Part shown: positions 34,011 to 41,815 of the stretch, piece by piece
Layout: each line of letters starts with the position of its first letter
Position numbering within the stretch: position 1 is the first letter of the stretch
NCBI RefSeq assembly: GCF_016904885.1
Contig: NZ_JADWYI010000001.1
Location: forward strand, 8,117,224-8,181,223
DNA length: 64,000 bases
Source: Archangium primigenium
GTDB lineage: Bacteria; Myxococcota; Myxococcia; Myxococcales; Myxococcaceae
Reading direction: 5' to 3'
Notes under the pieces: model-generated
Databases searched by the model: none
Seen by the model: the letters and a program-made list of their open reading frames with translations, nothing else
What the model was told of the DNA's origin: nothing
Program-made: the position numbers and the translations under genes

Positions 34011-34904
34011 ATGCCGCGCGCGATGAACCCGTGGGGACTGGTGCTGTGGGGGGTGGTGGCGTGTGGCCCGGTTCCGGACGCGCCCGAGGGGGATGAGGTG
34101 TCGCTCACGGCGCACCAGGCCCTCGCCTCCGACAATGGGGAGAGCCTCAATGGCCTCGCGTTCAACGGGCTCGCGTTCAATGGCCTGGCCTTCAACGGGC
34201 TCGCCTTCAACGGGCTGAACAGCGCGGCGTTCTCCGGCTGGTACGAGCAGGATCCGGCGCTGGCCGACACCGTCATGAAGTACGTGACGGCCTGCGCGCT
34301 GGCCGCGGGCGAGACGCGCACCTACACCGACGCGCGGGGCCAGACGCGGGTGTGGGCGGGGGGCTTGGGACTCGCGCCGGACTGGGGCGCGGGGCAGCCG
34401 GCCACCGTGCGCGAGCAGCAGCTCGTCTCCGGGTGCCTGGCCGCGCACGTGAACAAGTTCGGGCGCACCGTGCCCATCTCCGTGCAGGCGCGTGACGGGC
34501 GGGGCCAGCCCATCGCCACCGCCCCGGGCGAGCTGTCCACCTTCGCCCAGCGCGAGGGGTGCTTCTTCGGCAACCTCTTCACCCAGAGCGGGGTCTTCGT
34601 GGGCAACGACGCCCCCCCGCTGCGGCCTCACGAGAGCAGCGTGCGCGCCTGCGCGCTGGAGACGGGCAAGGACGCCTGCGAGCCCATCGCCCGGGTCGGC
34701 GCCTGCGAGACGCTGTGCACCAAGGATCCCTCGGGCACGTTCTACACCCAGTGCACCCACAAGGGCGTGAGCTACGCCCCCGTCACCACCCGCATCCGCA
34801 CCCAGGACATCTACGCGTGCGGGGACGGGGTGTGCCAGTTCACCGAGCGAGCGGGGCTCGGTCTGGGTATCCATCACTGCACCCTGGACTGTGGCCTGTT
34901 CTAA
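34011..34904 (+). CDS. Lipoprotein with NGLAF pentapeptide repeats
   Basis: A 297-residue lipoprotein: the signal MPRAMNPWGLVLWGVVAC gives a lipobox V-V-A-C. Residues about 46-70 are five tandem copies of a five-residue unit (L/F-N-G-L-A), followed by SAAFSGWYEQDPALADTVMK and a globular part of about 200 residues with at least ten Cys, e.g. GCFFGNLF, RACALETGKDACEP, GACETLCTKD and CGDGVCQFTE. The Cys content suggests disulfides and a surface location. The last motif, C-G-D-G-V-C-x-x-x-E and the final C-T-L-D-C, is like myxobacterial Cys-rich repeats. ATG 34011 follows GGAGGAGAG. The 3' end overlaps the convergent GGDEF-EAL gene by 65 bases. The function is unknown to me. Confidence 0.75.
   Translation: MPRAMNPWGLVLWGVVACGPVPDAPEGDEVSLTAHQALASDNGESLNGLAFNGLAFNGLAFNGLAFNGLNSAAFSGWYEQDPALADTVMKYVTACALAAGETRTYTDARGQTRVWAGGLGLAPDWGAGQPATVREQQLVSGCLAAHVNKFGRTVPISVQARDGRGQPIATAPGELSTFAQREGCFFGNLFTQSGVFVGNDAPPLRPHESSVRACALETGKDACEPIARVGACETLCTKDPSGTFYTQCTHKGVSYAPVTTRIRTQDIYACGDGVCQFTERAGLGLGIHHCTLDCGLF
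34146..34220 (+). repeat. Five tandem 15-base repeats coding NGLAF units
   Basis: Five in-frame copies of a 15-base unit (consensus ttcaacgggctcgcg, with third-position changes) inside the lipoprotein gene. Copies differ by synonymous aac/aat, ggg/ggc and gcg/gcc, so the peptide repeat is kept while DNA identity drifts. Confidence 0.9.
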
Positions 34905-36786
34905 GCGCGGGCTCCAGGAAGCGCGCGCAGTCGTCGGGCGCCAGCGGCCGGCTGAAGTGGAAGCCCTGGAGCATCTCCACCCCCAGCTCGCGCAGCATCT
35001 CCGCCGTCTCCGCGTCCTCCACGCCCTCGGCCACCAGCACCAGGTCCAGGTGGTGCGCCATGTCCACGATCGCCTTCACGATGGCCCGCCCCTCGCGCGT
35101 GGGCAGCCGCCGCACGAAGGACCGGTCGATCTTCAACTCGTCCACGGGCAGCACGTGCAGCTGGGACAGGGAGGAGAAGCCCGTCCCGAAGTCGTCGATG
35201 GACAGGAGGAAGCCCTCCTCGGACAGCGTGCGCAGCAGCCCGCTCGCCGAGGCCACGCCCTCCATGGCGATGCTCTCGGTGATTTCCAGCTTCACCTGCT
35301 CGGGGCGCAGGCCGTGGCGCCGCACGCGCTCGATGAGGGAGGTGGCGAAGTCCGCCGTCACCTGCTGGCGGTTGGACACGTTGATGGACAGCCGCAGGTC
35401 TCCCCCGCGCGCCCGCGGGCTGAACCACGCGAGCGACTGCTCCATCATCACCTCGCCCAGCTCGCGGATGAGTCCCAGCTGCTCGGCCAGGGGGATGAAG
35501 AGGTCCGGCCCCACCTGCCCGTACTTCTCGTCGCACCAGCGCGACAGCGCCTCCACGCCCACCACGGCGCCGCTGCGCGCGTCCACCACCGGCTGGTAGT
35601 GCACCGTCAACAGCTTCTGGCGGATGGCGCGGTCCAGGCGTGACGCCAGCTCGAAGTCGCGGAACGCCCGGCCGGTGTCGTGCATGTCGCCGTGCACCTG
35701 CACGTTGTCGCGGCCCTGCGCCTTGGCGAAGAAGAGCGCCTGCTCGGCCTGGGTGAAGAGCCCCCCCGCGGAGACGCACTCGTCCGTCTGCACCGTCACC
35801 CCGATGCTCGACGTGAGCCGCGCCTGGGGCCACTGCTCGAGCACGAGCGAGCGCACCGCCTGGCGCAGCCGCTCGCCCACCTCGCGCGGCGAGTCCTCGC
35901 GCCGCACCTCGGGCAGGAGCACCACGAACTCGTCCCCGCCCCAGCGCGCCAGCCAGTCACTCTCGCGCAGGCAGTCGCGCAGCCGCTGGCTCACCGCGAG
36001 GAGCAGCGCGTCCCCCGCCCGGTAGCCATGCGCGTCGTTGAGCTGCTTGAAGTGATCCAGGTCGATGAAGACCAGGGCCACGCGGCACTGCTGCTGCGGC
36101 GCGCGCGCGAGCGCCTGCTCCACCCAGGACTCGAACCGGGAGCGGTTGGGCAGTCCCGTCAGCACGTCATGGCTGGCCAGGTGGTGGATGCGCTGCTCCT
36201 GCAACTCCCAGTCGGTGATGTCGTGCACCACCCCGTGGATGCCCTGGGGGCGGCCCTCCACCCGGCGCAGCACGAAGCGCCCCTCCAACCACCGGGGACG
36301 CGCCTCCGGCAGCCGCGCGCGAAAGCGGGTGTCGAGCAGCTCCAGCTCCCCGTCCGCCAGCGTCCGCAGGCACTCCTCCACGCCCCTCCGGTCGTCCGGA
36401 TGGACCAGCTCGAGGAAGCACCCGCCCGGCCTGGCGCCCGGACCGAACAGCGCGCCGCCGCGCTCCGAGGCCCGCAGCCACGTGCCCTCCAGGGACAGCT
36501 CCAGCACCACCTCGCGCAGGAGGCCCAGGGTCGACAGGTACTCCGCCTGGACATGCTCCCGGTGGCACTCGTGCTCGCCGCGCAGGCCCCAGCGCCGCAA
36601 GCGCCGCTCCAGGGGACGCAGCCCCGTGAACGCGGACAGCAGCCAGAACAGCCCCCAGACCAGGGGCACCCAGCGCCAGGGCCCGCCCGCTCCTGGCTCC
36701 AGGAGCAGCGGCACGCCCGACGCCACCATGAGTCCCCCGGCGAGCGCGCGCACCACGGGCTCGATGTGGACAGGTCGCCTCGACAT
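34840..36786 (-). CDS. Membrane GGDEF-EAL (diguanylate cyclase/phosphodiesterase) protein
   Basis: A 648-residue c-di-GMP protein. Two hydrophobic segments at the N-terminus (VRALAGGLMVASGVPLLLEP and WVPLVWGLFWLLSAFTG) form a hairpin anchor. A PAS domain follows (LELVHPDDRRGVEECLRTL, VVHDITDWELQ), then a GGDEF domain with intact R-W-G-G-D-E-F and LVFIDLDHFKQLND, and an EAL domain with VGVEALSRW, LRLSINVSNRQQ, KLEITES and LSIDDFGTGFSSLSQL. Both catalytic motifs are intact, so it could make or degrade c-di-GMP. ATG 36786 is chosen for GAGGGGG 5 bases ahead; upstream ATGs in frame lack a well-spaced site. It converges with and overlaps the lipoprotein gene, and is divergent from the lanthipeptide precursor. 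Confidence 0.93.
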   Translation of the reverse strand: MSRRPVHIEPVVRALAGGLMVASGVPLLLEPGAGGPWRWVPLVWGLFWLLSAFTGLRPLERRLRRWGLRGEHECHREHVQAEYLSTLGLLREVVLELSLEGTWLRASERGGALFGPGARPGGCFLELVHPDDRRGVEECLRTLADGELELLDTRFRARLPEARPRWLEGRFVLRRVEGRPQGIHGVVHDITDWELQEQRIHHLASHDVLTGLPNRSRFESWVEQALARAPQQQCRVALVFIDLDHFKQLNDAHGYRAGDALLLAVSQRLRDCLRESDWLARWGGDEFVVLLPEVRREDSPREVGERLRQAVRSLVLEQWPQARLTSSIGVTVQTDECVSAGGLFTQAEQALFFAKAQGRDNVQVHGDMHDTGRAFRDFELASRLDRAIRQKLLTVHYQPVVDARSGAVVGVEALSRWCDEKYGQVGPDLFIPLAEQLGLIRELGEVMMEQSLAWFSPRARGGDLRLSINVSNRQQVTADFATSLIERVRRHGLRPEQVKLEITESIAMEGVASASGLLRTLSEEGFLLSIDDFGTGFSSLSQLHVLPVDELKIDRSFVRRLPTREGRAIVKAIVDMAHHLDLVLVAEGVEDAETAEMLRELGVEMLQGFHFSRPLAPDDCARFLEPALRTGHSPGCSDGYPDRAPLAR

Positions 36787-37069
36787 CTTCGCCCCCTCGG
36801 CTCCAGAAGACATGGGATTCCCAGACCCCCACGTCTCACCCATACCTCCTGAAGACCCGGTGGAGACATCGCCCTCGCGTCGGGTCGCGCCGTCCACGGC
36901 GAACCCAATCCCAGACGCGCGCACAATCCCTCTCAACACGCAAGTCCCACCCCTCGGGAATGGAGGCGGCAGGATCCTCGCCCACCCCGGAGTGCAGGTT
37001 GAGACAGAGCAGGCCGTTCATACCATTCCATCACCGTCAATCGAGACGGACCTGACAAGGCGAACAACC
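36787..37069. promoter_or_regulatory. Divergent promoter region before the lanthipeptide precursor
   Basis: These 283 bases separate the GGDEF-EAL gene from the precursor gene and are lower in GC than the surroundings. Promoters for both must lie here. I see no clear -35/-10 pair, operator or hairpin. AAGG lies 9-10 bases before the precursor ATG. Confidence 0.5.
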
Positions 37070-37264
37070 ATGAAGAACACGAAGAAGCTGAGCCTCAACA
37101 AGCAGACCATTCGCAACCTGTCCGACGAGACCCTGGATCAGGTGAACGGTGGCAACGGCGACTCGGCGGGTGTCATCTGCATCTTCTCGGTGCTCATCAT
37201 CTGCGGCGACTCCATCATCTGCTCCGTGCTCGCGGGCGCCTGCAACAACGAGAACGGCGACTGA
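37070..37264 (+). CDS. lanA: Class I lanthipeptide precursor (double-glycine leader)
   Basis: A 64-residue precursor. Residues 1-28 are a leader (KKLSLNKQTIRNLSDETLDQ then VNGG); L-S-L-N-K-x-T-I-R-N-L is the motif by which class I dehydratases recognise the leader, and the G-G at 27-28 is the C39 peptidase site. The 36-residue core has four Ser (core 4, 12, 20, 24) and four Cys (9, 17, 23, 30), each Ser lying before a Cys, and no Thr. This predicts up to four lanthionine rings in a hydrophobic peptide with acidic ends (N-G-D at the start and N-E-N-G-D at the end). LanB and LanC are encoded 3.3 kb downstream, the exporter next door on the opposite strand. Function as antibiotic or signal is unknown. 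Confidence 0.93.
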   Translation: MKNTKKLSLNKQTIRNLSDETLDQVNGGNGDSAGVICIFSVLIICGDSIICSVLAGACNNENGD

Positions 37265-37348
37265 GAGGCTTCACCGCGGTACAGTTTCTCTCCTCCTGAA
37301 TGAATCAAACGTCCACCGGGCCATCCCGGTGGCGTCGAGCAGGGAAGA

Positions 37349-37386
37349 CCTCCGAGCGCGACCCACGCGCCCGGAGGTTTTCGTTT
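37349..37386 (+). terminator. Rho-independent terminator after lanthipeptide precursor
   Basis: Arms 37349-37360 and 37366-37377 pair over 12 bp with one mismatch (5-base loop), followed by TTTTCGTTT. It lies 85 bases after the precursor stop. The short monocistronic transcript would let the precursor be made in excess over the enzymes. Confidence 0.8.
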
Positions 37387-37438
37387 GGGGAGTCATCACC
37401 CGACAGGGCCGAGCCCGACAGGGCCCGGCCCCTGGAAC

Positions 37439-39688
37439 TCACGCGCTCTCGGCGCGCGGCTCCTCGCGGCGGGCCGCGGCGGCCGGAGCGCTCGCGAGCT
37501 GGGCGGCCACCAGCGCGGCATACACCCCGCCCCGGGCGACCAGCTCCTCGTGCGTCCCCGCCTCCACGAGCGCGCCGTCCTCCATGGTGAGGATGAGGTC
37601 CGCGTGGACCACGGTGCTCAAGCGATGGGCGATGACCACCCGGGTGCAGCGGATGGAGGCCAGGGCGCGGTGCACCTCGCCCTCGGTGATGGAGTCCAGG
37701 GCGCTCGTCGCCTCGTCGAGCAGCAGGATGGCGGGCTTGCGCACCAGGGCGCGGGCGAGCGCGAGCCGCTGCCGCTGCCCTCCGGACAGGGACGCGCCAC
37801 GCTCGAGCAGCAGCGTCTCGTAGCCCATGGGCATGGCGAGGATCTCCTTGTGCAGCCTGGCCAGCCGCGCCGCCTCGATGATGGCGTCCATGGGCAGGGA
37901 GGGGTCCGCCAGCGCGATGTTGGAGCGGATGCTGGAGCTGAACAGCGCGGGGCTCTGCATGACGATGCCCACCTGCTGGCGCACCGAGCGCAAGTCCAGC
38001 TCCGTCAGGTCCACCCCGTCATAGAGGATGCGCCCGGAGCTGGGCACGTACATGCCGAGCAGGAGGTTGGCGAGCGTGGACTTGCCCGCGCCCGAGCGCC
38101 CCACGATGGCCACCATCTGTCCGGGCTGGACGTCCACCGACACGCCCCGCGTCACCAGGGGCGAGTGGGGGCCGTAGCGGAAGGAGACGTCCTCCAGCGT
38201 GATGTGGCCCGCGAGCGTGTGCGCCGGGCGCACCTTTTCCGTCTCCTGCTCCTGCGGGGTGTCCAGCACGTCATGGATGCGCTCGAAGTAGCTGCCCAAG
38301 AGCTGGAACTGCATGAGCGTGGAGACCAGGTTGGACAGCGGGCCCAAAAAGCCCATGGCCACCGCGTTGAGCGCGAGCATGCCACCCAGGGTGAGCGCCC
38401 CGCGCAGCACCTGCCAGGCGCCAAAACACATGATGACCAGCGGGGCGCCGAGCCGCAGCGCGCTCATCAGCGCGTCCGTCAGGGTGCTGAGCTTGCCGCG
38501 CGCCAGGGAGATGTTGAGCACGTCCACGAACATGCCCGACCAGCGGTCCATCGCCCGGTGCTCGCCGCCCATGGCCTTGAGGTTCTGCATGCCGATGAGG
38601 AACTCCACCTGGTAGGCCTGGGACTTGGACTCCGCCTCCAGGCTCCGGGACATGAGCTCCGCCTGACGACGGCGGGACCAGATGAACACGCCCACCTGGA
38701 GCACGCCCACCCCCACCACCAGCAGCGCCAGGGGCCCGTTGGCGAAGAAGAGCACCATCAGGTAGAGCGTCACCAGCGAGCCGTCCAAGAGTCCCGACAG
38801 CGCCCCCGAGGTGAGCAGCTCGCGGATGGTGGCGTTGCTGTTGAGGCGGTTCATCAGGTCGCCCGGCGAGCGCCGCTGGAAGAAGGCGTAGGGCAGCTCC
38901 ACCAGGTGCTCCACGAAGCCCAGCGTCATGCGCGCGTCCATCTCCGTGCGCAGCCGCAAGAGCAGGTAGGAGCGCACCATGGAGGCCAGGAACTGGAAGC
39001 CCACGAGCGACGCCATGGCCACCGCCAGGACGACGAGCAGATCCGCGTCCCCGCGGGGCACCACCCGGTCCGTGAGCGCCCCGGTGAGCACCGGCAGCCC
39101 CAGCGCGAAGAGCTGCACGAGCGCCGAGGTGACGAGGATGCGCGAGAGCAGCCCGGACTGGAACATCAACTGCTTGAGGTGTCGGAGGATGGGCCGGGGC
39201 TGGCCCTCCTCCTTGACGAAGTGGTCCCCGGGCTCGAGCACCAGGGCCACGCCCGTGAACGAGCGGCGCACCTGCTCGAGCGGCACGCGGCGCCGGCCGA
39301 TCGCCGGATCCACCAGGTCCACCCACCCGCGCCCCATGCGCTCGAAGACCACGAAGTGGCGGAACTCCCAGTGCAGGATGGAGCCCCGGGGCAGGAAGTG
39401 CAGATCCTCCGGCTCCAGGGACACCCCCCGGCTGCGCAGCCCGTAGTGGCGCGCGGCCCCGAGCAGCTGCAAGGCATTGGACCCGTCCCGGCCGGTGCCC
39501 AATATCTCCCGCACCTCGTGCAGGCGCACCACCTTTCCATGGAAGGCGAGCACCATGGCCAGACACGTGGCCCCACAATCATTGGCATCCAACTGCTGCA
39601 GGAAGGGAATGCGCCGCGCGAGGCCGGGCAGACCCAGCCGCTGCAGCGCGGGAAAACGGCTCATCAACGCGTCAAGGGAGCTGGACAT
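37439..39688 (-). CDS. lanT: C39 peptidase-containing ABC exporter for the lanthipeptide
   Basis: A 749-residue peptidase-ABC protein. The N-terminal C39 domain has the catalytic Cys38 in QLDANDCGATCLAMVLAFHG, His in WEFRHFVVFERMG and the Asp in VDLVDPAIG. A membrane domain with six predicted helices follows (e.g. LVTSALVQLFALGLPVLTGA). The nucleotide-binding domain has Walker A GRSGAGKSTLANLL, signature LSGGQRQRLALARAL and Walker B AILLLDEATSALDS. The protein cleaves after the Gly-Gly of the leader and exports the core peptide. It lies 18 bases after the membrane-fusion gene on the same strand and is transcribed toward the precursor gene. Confidence 0.95.
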   Translation of the reverse strand: MSSSLDALMSRFPALQRLGLPGLARRIPFLQQLDANDCGATCLAMVLAFHGKVVRLHEVREILGTGRDGSNALQLLGAARHYGLRSRGVSLEPEDLHFLPRGSILHWEFRHFVVFERMGRGWVDLVDPAIGRRRVPLEQVRRSFTGVALVLEPGDHFVKEEGQPRPILRHLKQLMFQSGLLSRILVTSALVQLFALGLPVLTGALTDRVVPRGDADLLVVLAVAMASLVGFQFLASMVRSYLLLRLRTEMDARMTLGFVEHLVELPYAFFQRRSPGDLMNRLNSNATIRELLTSGALSGLLDGSLVTLYLMVLFFANGPLALLVVGVGVLQVGVFIWSRRRQAELMSRSLEAESKSQAYQVEFLIGMQNLKAMGGEHRAMDRWSGMFVDVLNISLARGKLSTLTDALMSALRLGAPLVIMCFGAWQVLRGALTLGGMLALNAVAMGFLGPLSNLVSTLMQFQLLGSYFERIHDVLDTPQEQETEKVRPAHTLAGHITLEDVSFRYGPHSPLVTRGVSVDVQPGQMVAIVGRSGAGKSTLANLLLGMYVPSSGRILYDGVDLTELDLRSVRQQVGIVMQSPALFSSSIRSNIALADPSLPMDAIIEAARLARLHKEILAMPMGYETLLLERGASLSGGQRQRLALARALVRKPAILLLDEATSALDSITEGEVHRALASIRCTRVVIAHRLSTVVHADLILTMEDGALVEAGTHEELVARGGVYAALVAAQLASAPAAAARREEPRAESA

Positions 39689-39706
39689 GGCGAGCGGGAC
39701 CGGCGG

Positions 39707-40291
39707 TCAGGGAAGGAGGAGCTTGAGGCCGGGGACCAGCGTCGTCGCGAGGCGCTCGGAGCGCACCCGCACGGACACCGTGCCCTGCATGCCCTGGAAG
39801 AACGCGAGGCGCTGGCCCTGGGCCTCGAACGAGCGCGAGGGCACCCGGGCGCGCACCACCACCACGGACGTGCCTGGCACCAGCCGGTCCGCGAGCCCCG
39901 CGCCCCACGTCTGGCGCACCTCGCGGGGGTCCACCAGCGCGTCCCCCAGCTCCTCGATGGGCAGGTCCTGGTATTGATAGGGAAAGCCTTGCAACTCCAG
40001 CCGCATCGTCGCGCCCCGCGCGAGCAGCGGACGGAAGCTGCCGGGCAGCGTGGCGATGATGTCCACCGGCGCCTCGGCGTCACCCAGCTGCACCAGCGCG
40101 GGCCCCGTGGCGTATTCGGACACACGGCCCAGCAGGCCAAACGCGCCGTAGAAGCCCACCACCGCCAACAGGAGCCAGAACGCCCAGTAGGTCCACGCGG
40201 GAGACAGACGCAGCACCGCGCCCCCATCCTGCGTGCCCACTTCCTGATGCTTCACAGCCTCTCGTCGGAAAATCTGAGCTGGATTCTCCAT
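39707..40291 (-). CDS. Short HlyD-like membrane fusion protein
   Basis: A 194-residue protein starting at ATG 40291. After 37 cytosolic residues (NPAQIFRREAVKHQEVGTQD) there is one transmembrane segment (WTYWAFWLLLAVVGFYGAFG), then a periplasmic beta-rich part with GPALVQLGDAEAPVDIIATL and a final VRSERLATTLVPGLKLLLP. The order matches HlyD-family adaptors that connect peptidase-ABC exporters to an outer-membrane channel, and the gene is directly upstream of the exporter. It is far shorter than usual (about 400 residues): the coiled-coil hairpin and most of the lipoyl half-domains are missing, and I see no frameshift in the flanks. It may act as a minimal adaptor. Confidence 0.75.
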   Translation of the reverse strand: MENPAQIFRREAVKHQEVGTQDGGAVLRLSPAWTYWAFWLLLAVVGFYGAFGLLGRVSEYATGPALVQLGDAEAPVDIIATLPGSFRPLLARGATMRLELQGFPYQYQDLPIEELGDALVDPREVRQTWGAGLADRLVPGTSVVVVRARVPSRSFEAQGQRLAFFQGMQGTVSVRVRSERLATTLVPGLKLLLP

Positions 40292-40555
40292 GAAGACCCC
40301 CCCGGTCGAGAAGAACGCGACAACCCTTACCAGAGAAAAACCCGGGTGTCCCCGCGGGCGCTTCCGGGATTCACCAGATGTCGCGAGTCCAACGCTGACC
40401 TGCCCCGCGATCTCATTTCCGACCGGGACGGGAACCGCTAATCCTGGAAACACATGAGAGGACCTGTCGAGTCCTCATCGGCACCAAGGCACCGGGGCCG
40501 GGGATAGAGCAATCCAGAGCACGGACAGCCGATGGCTGGGTAGGGGGGACATGCC
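40292..40555. promoter_or_regulatory. Divergent promoter region of exporter and lanC-lanB operons
   Basis: These 264 bases lie between the divergent adaptor and lanC starts. Both maturation and export operons would be started here. A GGGGGG run lies close before lanC. No clear operator, hairpin or extra gene was found. Confidence 0.5.
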
Positions 40556-41800
40556 ATGAAGACTTGGACCACACTGCTGGAAGGCACGCTGCGGGAGCAG
40601 GCACTCGGAGCCGTGGAGGACATCGCGCGCGCGCTCCAGGAAAGTCAGACGTTCGACAGTCCCACGCTCTCCGGGGGCCTCGCCGGACGCGCGCTGTTCT
40701 TCGCCGAACTCGGGCGGGACCGGCCCCAACTGGGCCACGCGAGCCACGCCGAGCGGCTCATCCAGCAGGCGGCGCTCGCCATCGAGGAGCAGCCGCTCCT
40801 GCCCTGGCTCCACGCGGGCTTCGCCGGCATCGCCTGGTCCATCGAGCGGCTCAACACGCTCGGCGTGCACTCGCTCGACGACATGGACGAGATCGACGAG
40901 GCCCTGCTCGGCATCACCTCGCGCAAGCCCTGGGGCGGTGAGTACGATCTCATCCGGGGCCTGGTGGGGCTGGGCGTCTACGCGCTCGAGCGCCTGCCGC
41001 GGCCCATGGCGGCGCGGTGCCTGGAGTCCATCGTCCAGCGGCTGGAGGAGCGCTCCACGCGCGCCGGCCCCGGCCTGTCCTGGTGGACCCCGTCCCACCA
41101 CCTGCCCGCGCACCAGCGCGCCCTGTACCCGGAGGGCTACTTCAACCTGGGCGCCGCGCACGGCGTGCCCGCGGTGGTGGCCCTGCTCGCGCTGATCGCC
41201 CGGGCGGGCGTGGCCGAGAAGAAGGCGCGGGAGCTCGCCACGGGCGGGGCGCGCTGGATGCTGTCCACGGTGCTGCCCAACAGCCCCGGGGCGCGCTTCG
41301 CCTCGGCGGTGGCGCCCGGCGTGGACCTCAAGCCCTGCCGCTCGGCGTGGTGCTACGGCGACCCGGGCGTGGTGCTGTGCCTGGCCGTCACCGCCCAGGC
41401 CCTGGGCGACGCGGAGCTGGAGAAGGCGGCCCTGGACATCGCGCGCGAGGCCGCCACGCGCCCCATGGACCATGCCGGCGTGCGCGACGCCAACCTCTGC
41501 CACGGCTCCGCGGGGCTCGGCCACATCTACAACCGCCTGTACCAGGTGTCCGGCGACGCCGTCTTCAAGGAGGCCGCCACCGCCTGGTTCACCCGCACGC
41601 TGCAGATGCGCCGCCCCGGCGAGGGCATCGCGGGCTTCCTCTTCTGGACCAGCCCCACCGGCCAGGACAAGGACCTGGGCTGGTTCGGCGACAAGAGCCT
41701 GCTCAATGGCGTCACCGGCACGGGCCTCGCCCTGCTCGCCGCCGCCCAACCCCTGTCCCCCTCCTGGGACGGAATGCTCATGGCCTCCATCCCCGCCTGA
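40556..41800 (+). CDS. lanC: Lanthionine synthetase C-like cyclase
   Basis: A 414-residue LanC cyclase with the alpha-toroid pattern of repeated Gly-rich helices (GGLAGRALFFAELG, HAGFAGIAWSIE, GLVGLGVYALER, GAAHGVPAVVALL). The zinc ligands are present: Cys266 in S-A-W-C-Y-G-D-P-G, and Cys315-His316 in N-L-C-H-G-S-A-G. The zinc activates Cys thiols for addition to dehydroalanine residues, closing lanthionine rings. It starts at ATG 40556 and is followed after 15 bases by lanB, an unusual order (C before B) but clearly one operon. Confidence 0.95.
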   Translation: MKTWTTLLEGTLREQALGAVEDIARALQESQTFDSPTLSGGLAGRALFFAELGRDRPQLGHASHAERLIQQAALAIEEQPLLPWLHAGFAGIAWSIERLNTLGVHSLDDMDEIDEALLGITSRKPWGGEYDLIRGLVGLGVYALERLPRPMAARCLESIVQRLEERSTRAGPGLSWWTPSHHLPAHQRALYPEGYFNLGAAHGVPAVVALLALIARAGVAEKKARELATGGARWMLSTVLPNSPGARFASAVAPGVDLKPCRSAWCYGDPGVVLCLAVTAQALGDAELEKAALDIAREAATRPMDHAGVRDANLCHGSAGLGHIYNRLYQVSGDAVFKEAATAWFTRTLQMRRPGEGIAGFLFWTSPTGQDKDLGWFGDKSLLNGVTGTGLALLAAAQPLSPSWDGMLMASIPA

Positions 41801-41815
41801 CCCGGACCCTCCCCC

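Noticed and set aside
34146-34220. Short tandem repeats as a possible CRISPR or insertion footprint
   Set aside because: They are in frame, 15 bases without spacers and encode NGLAF units of a lipoprotein.
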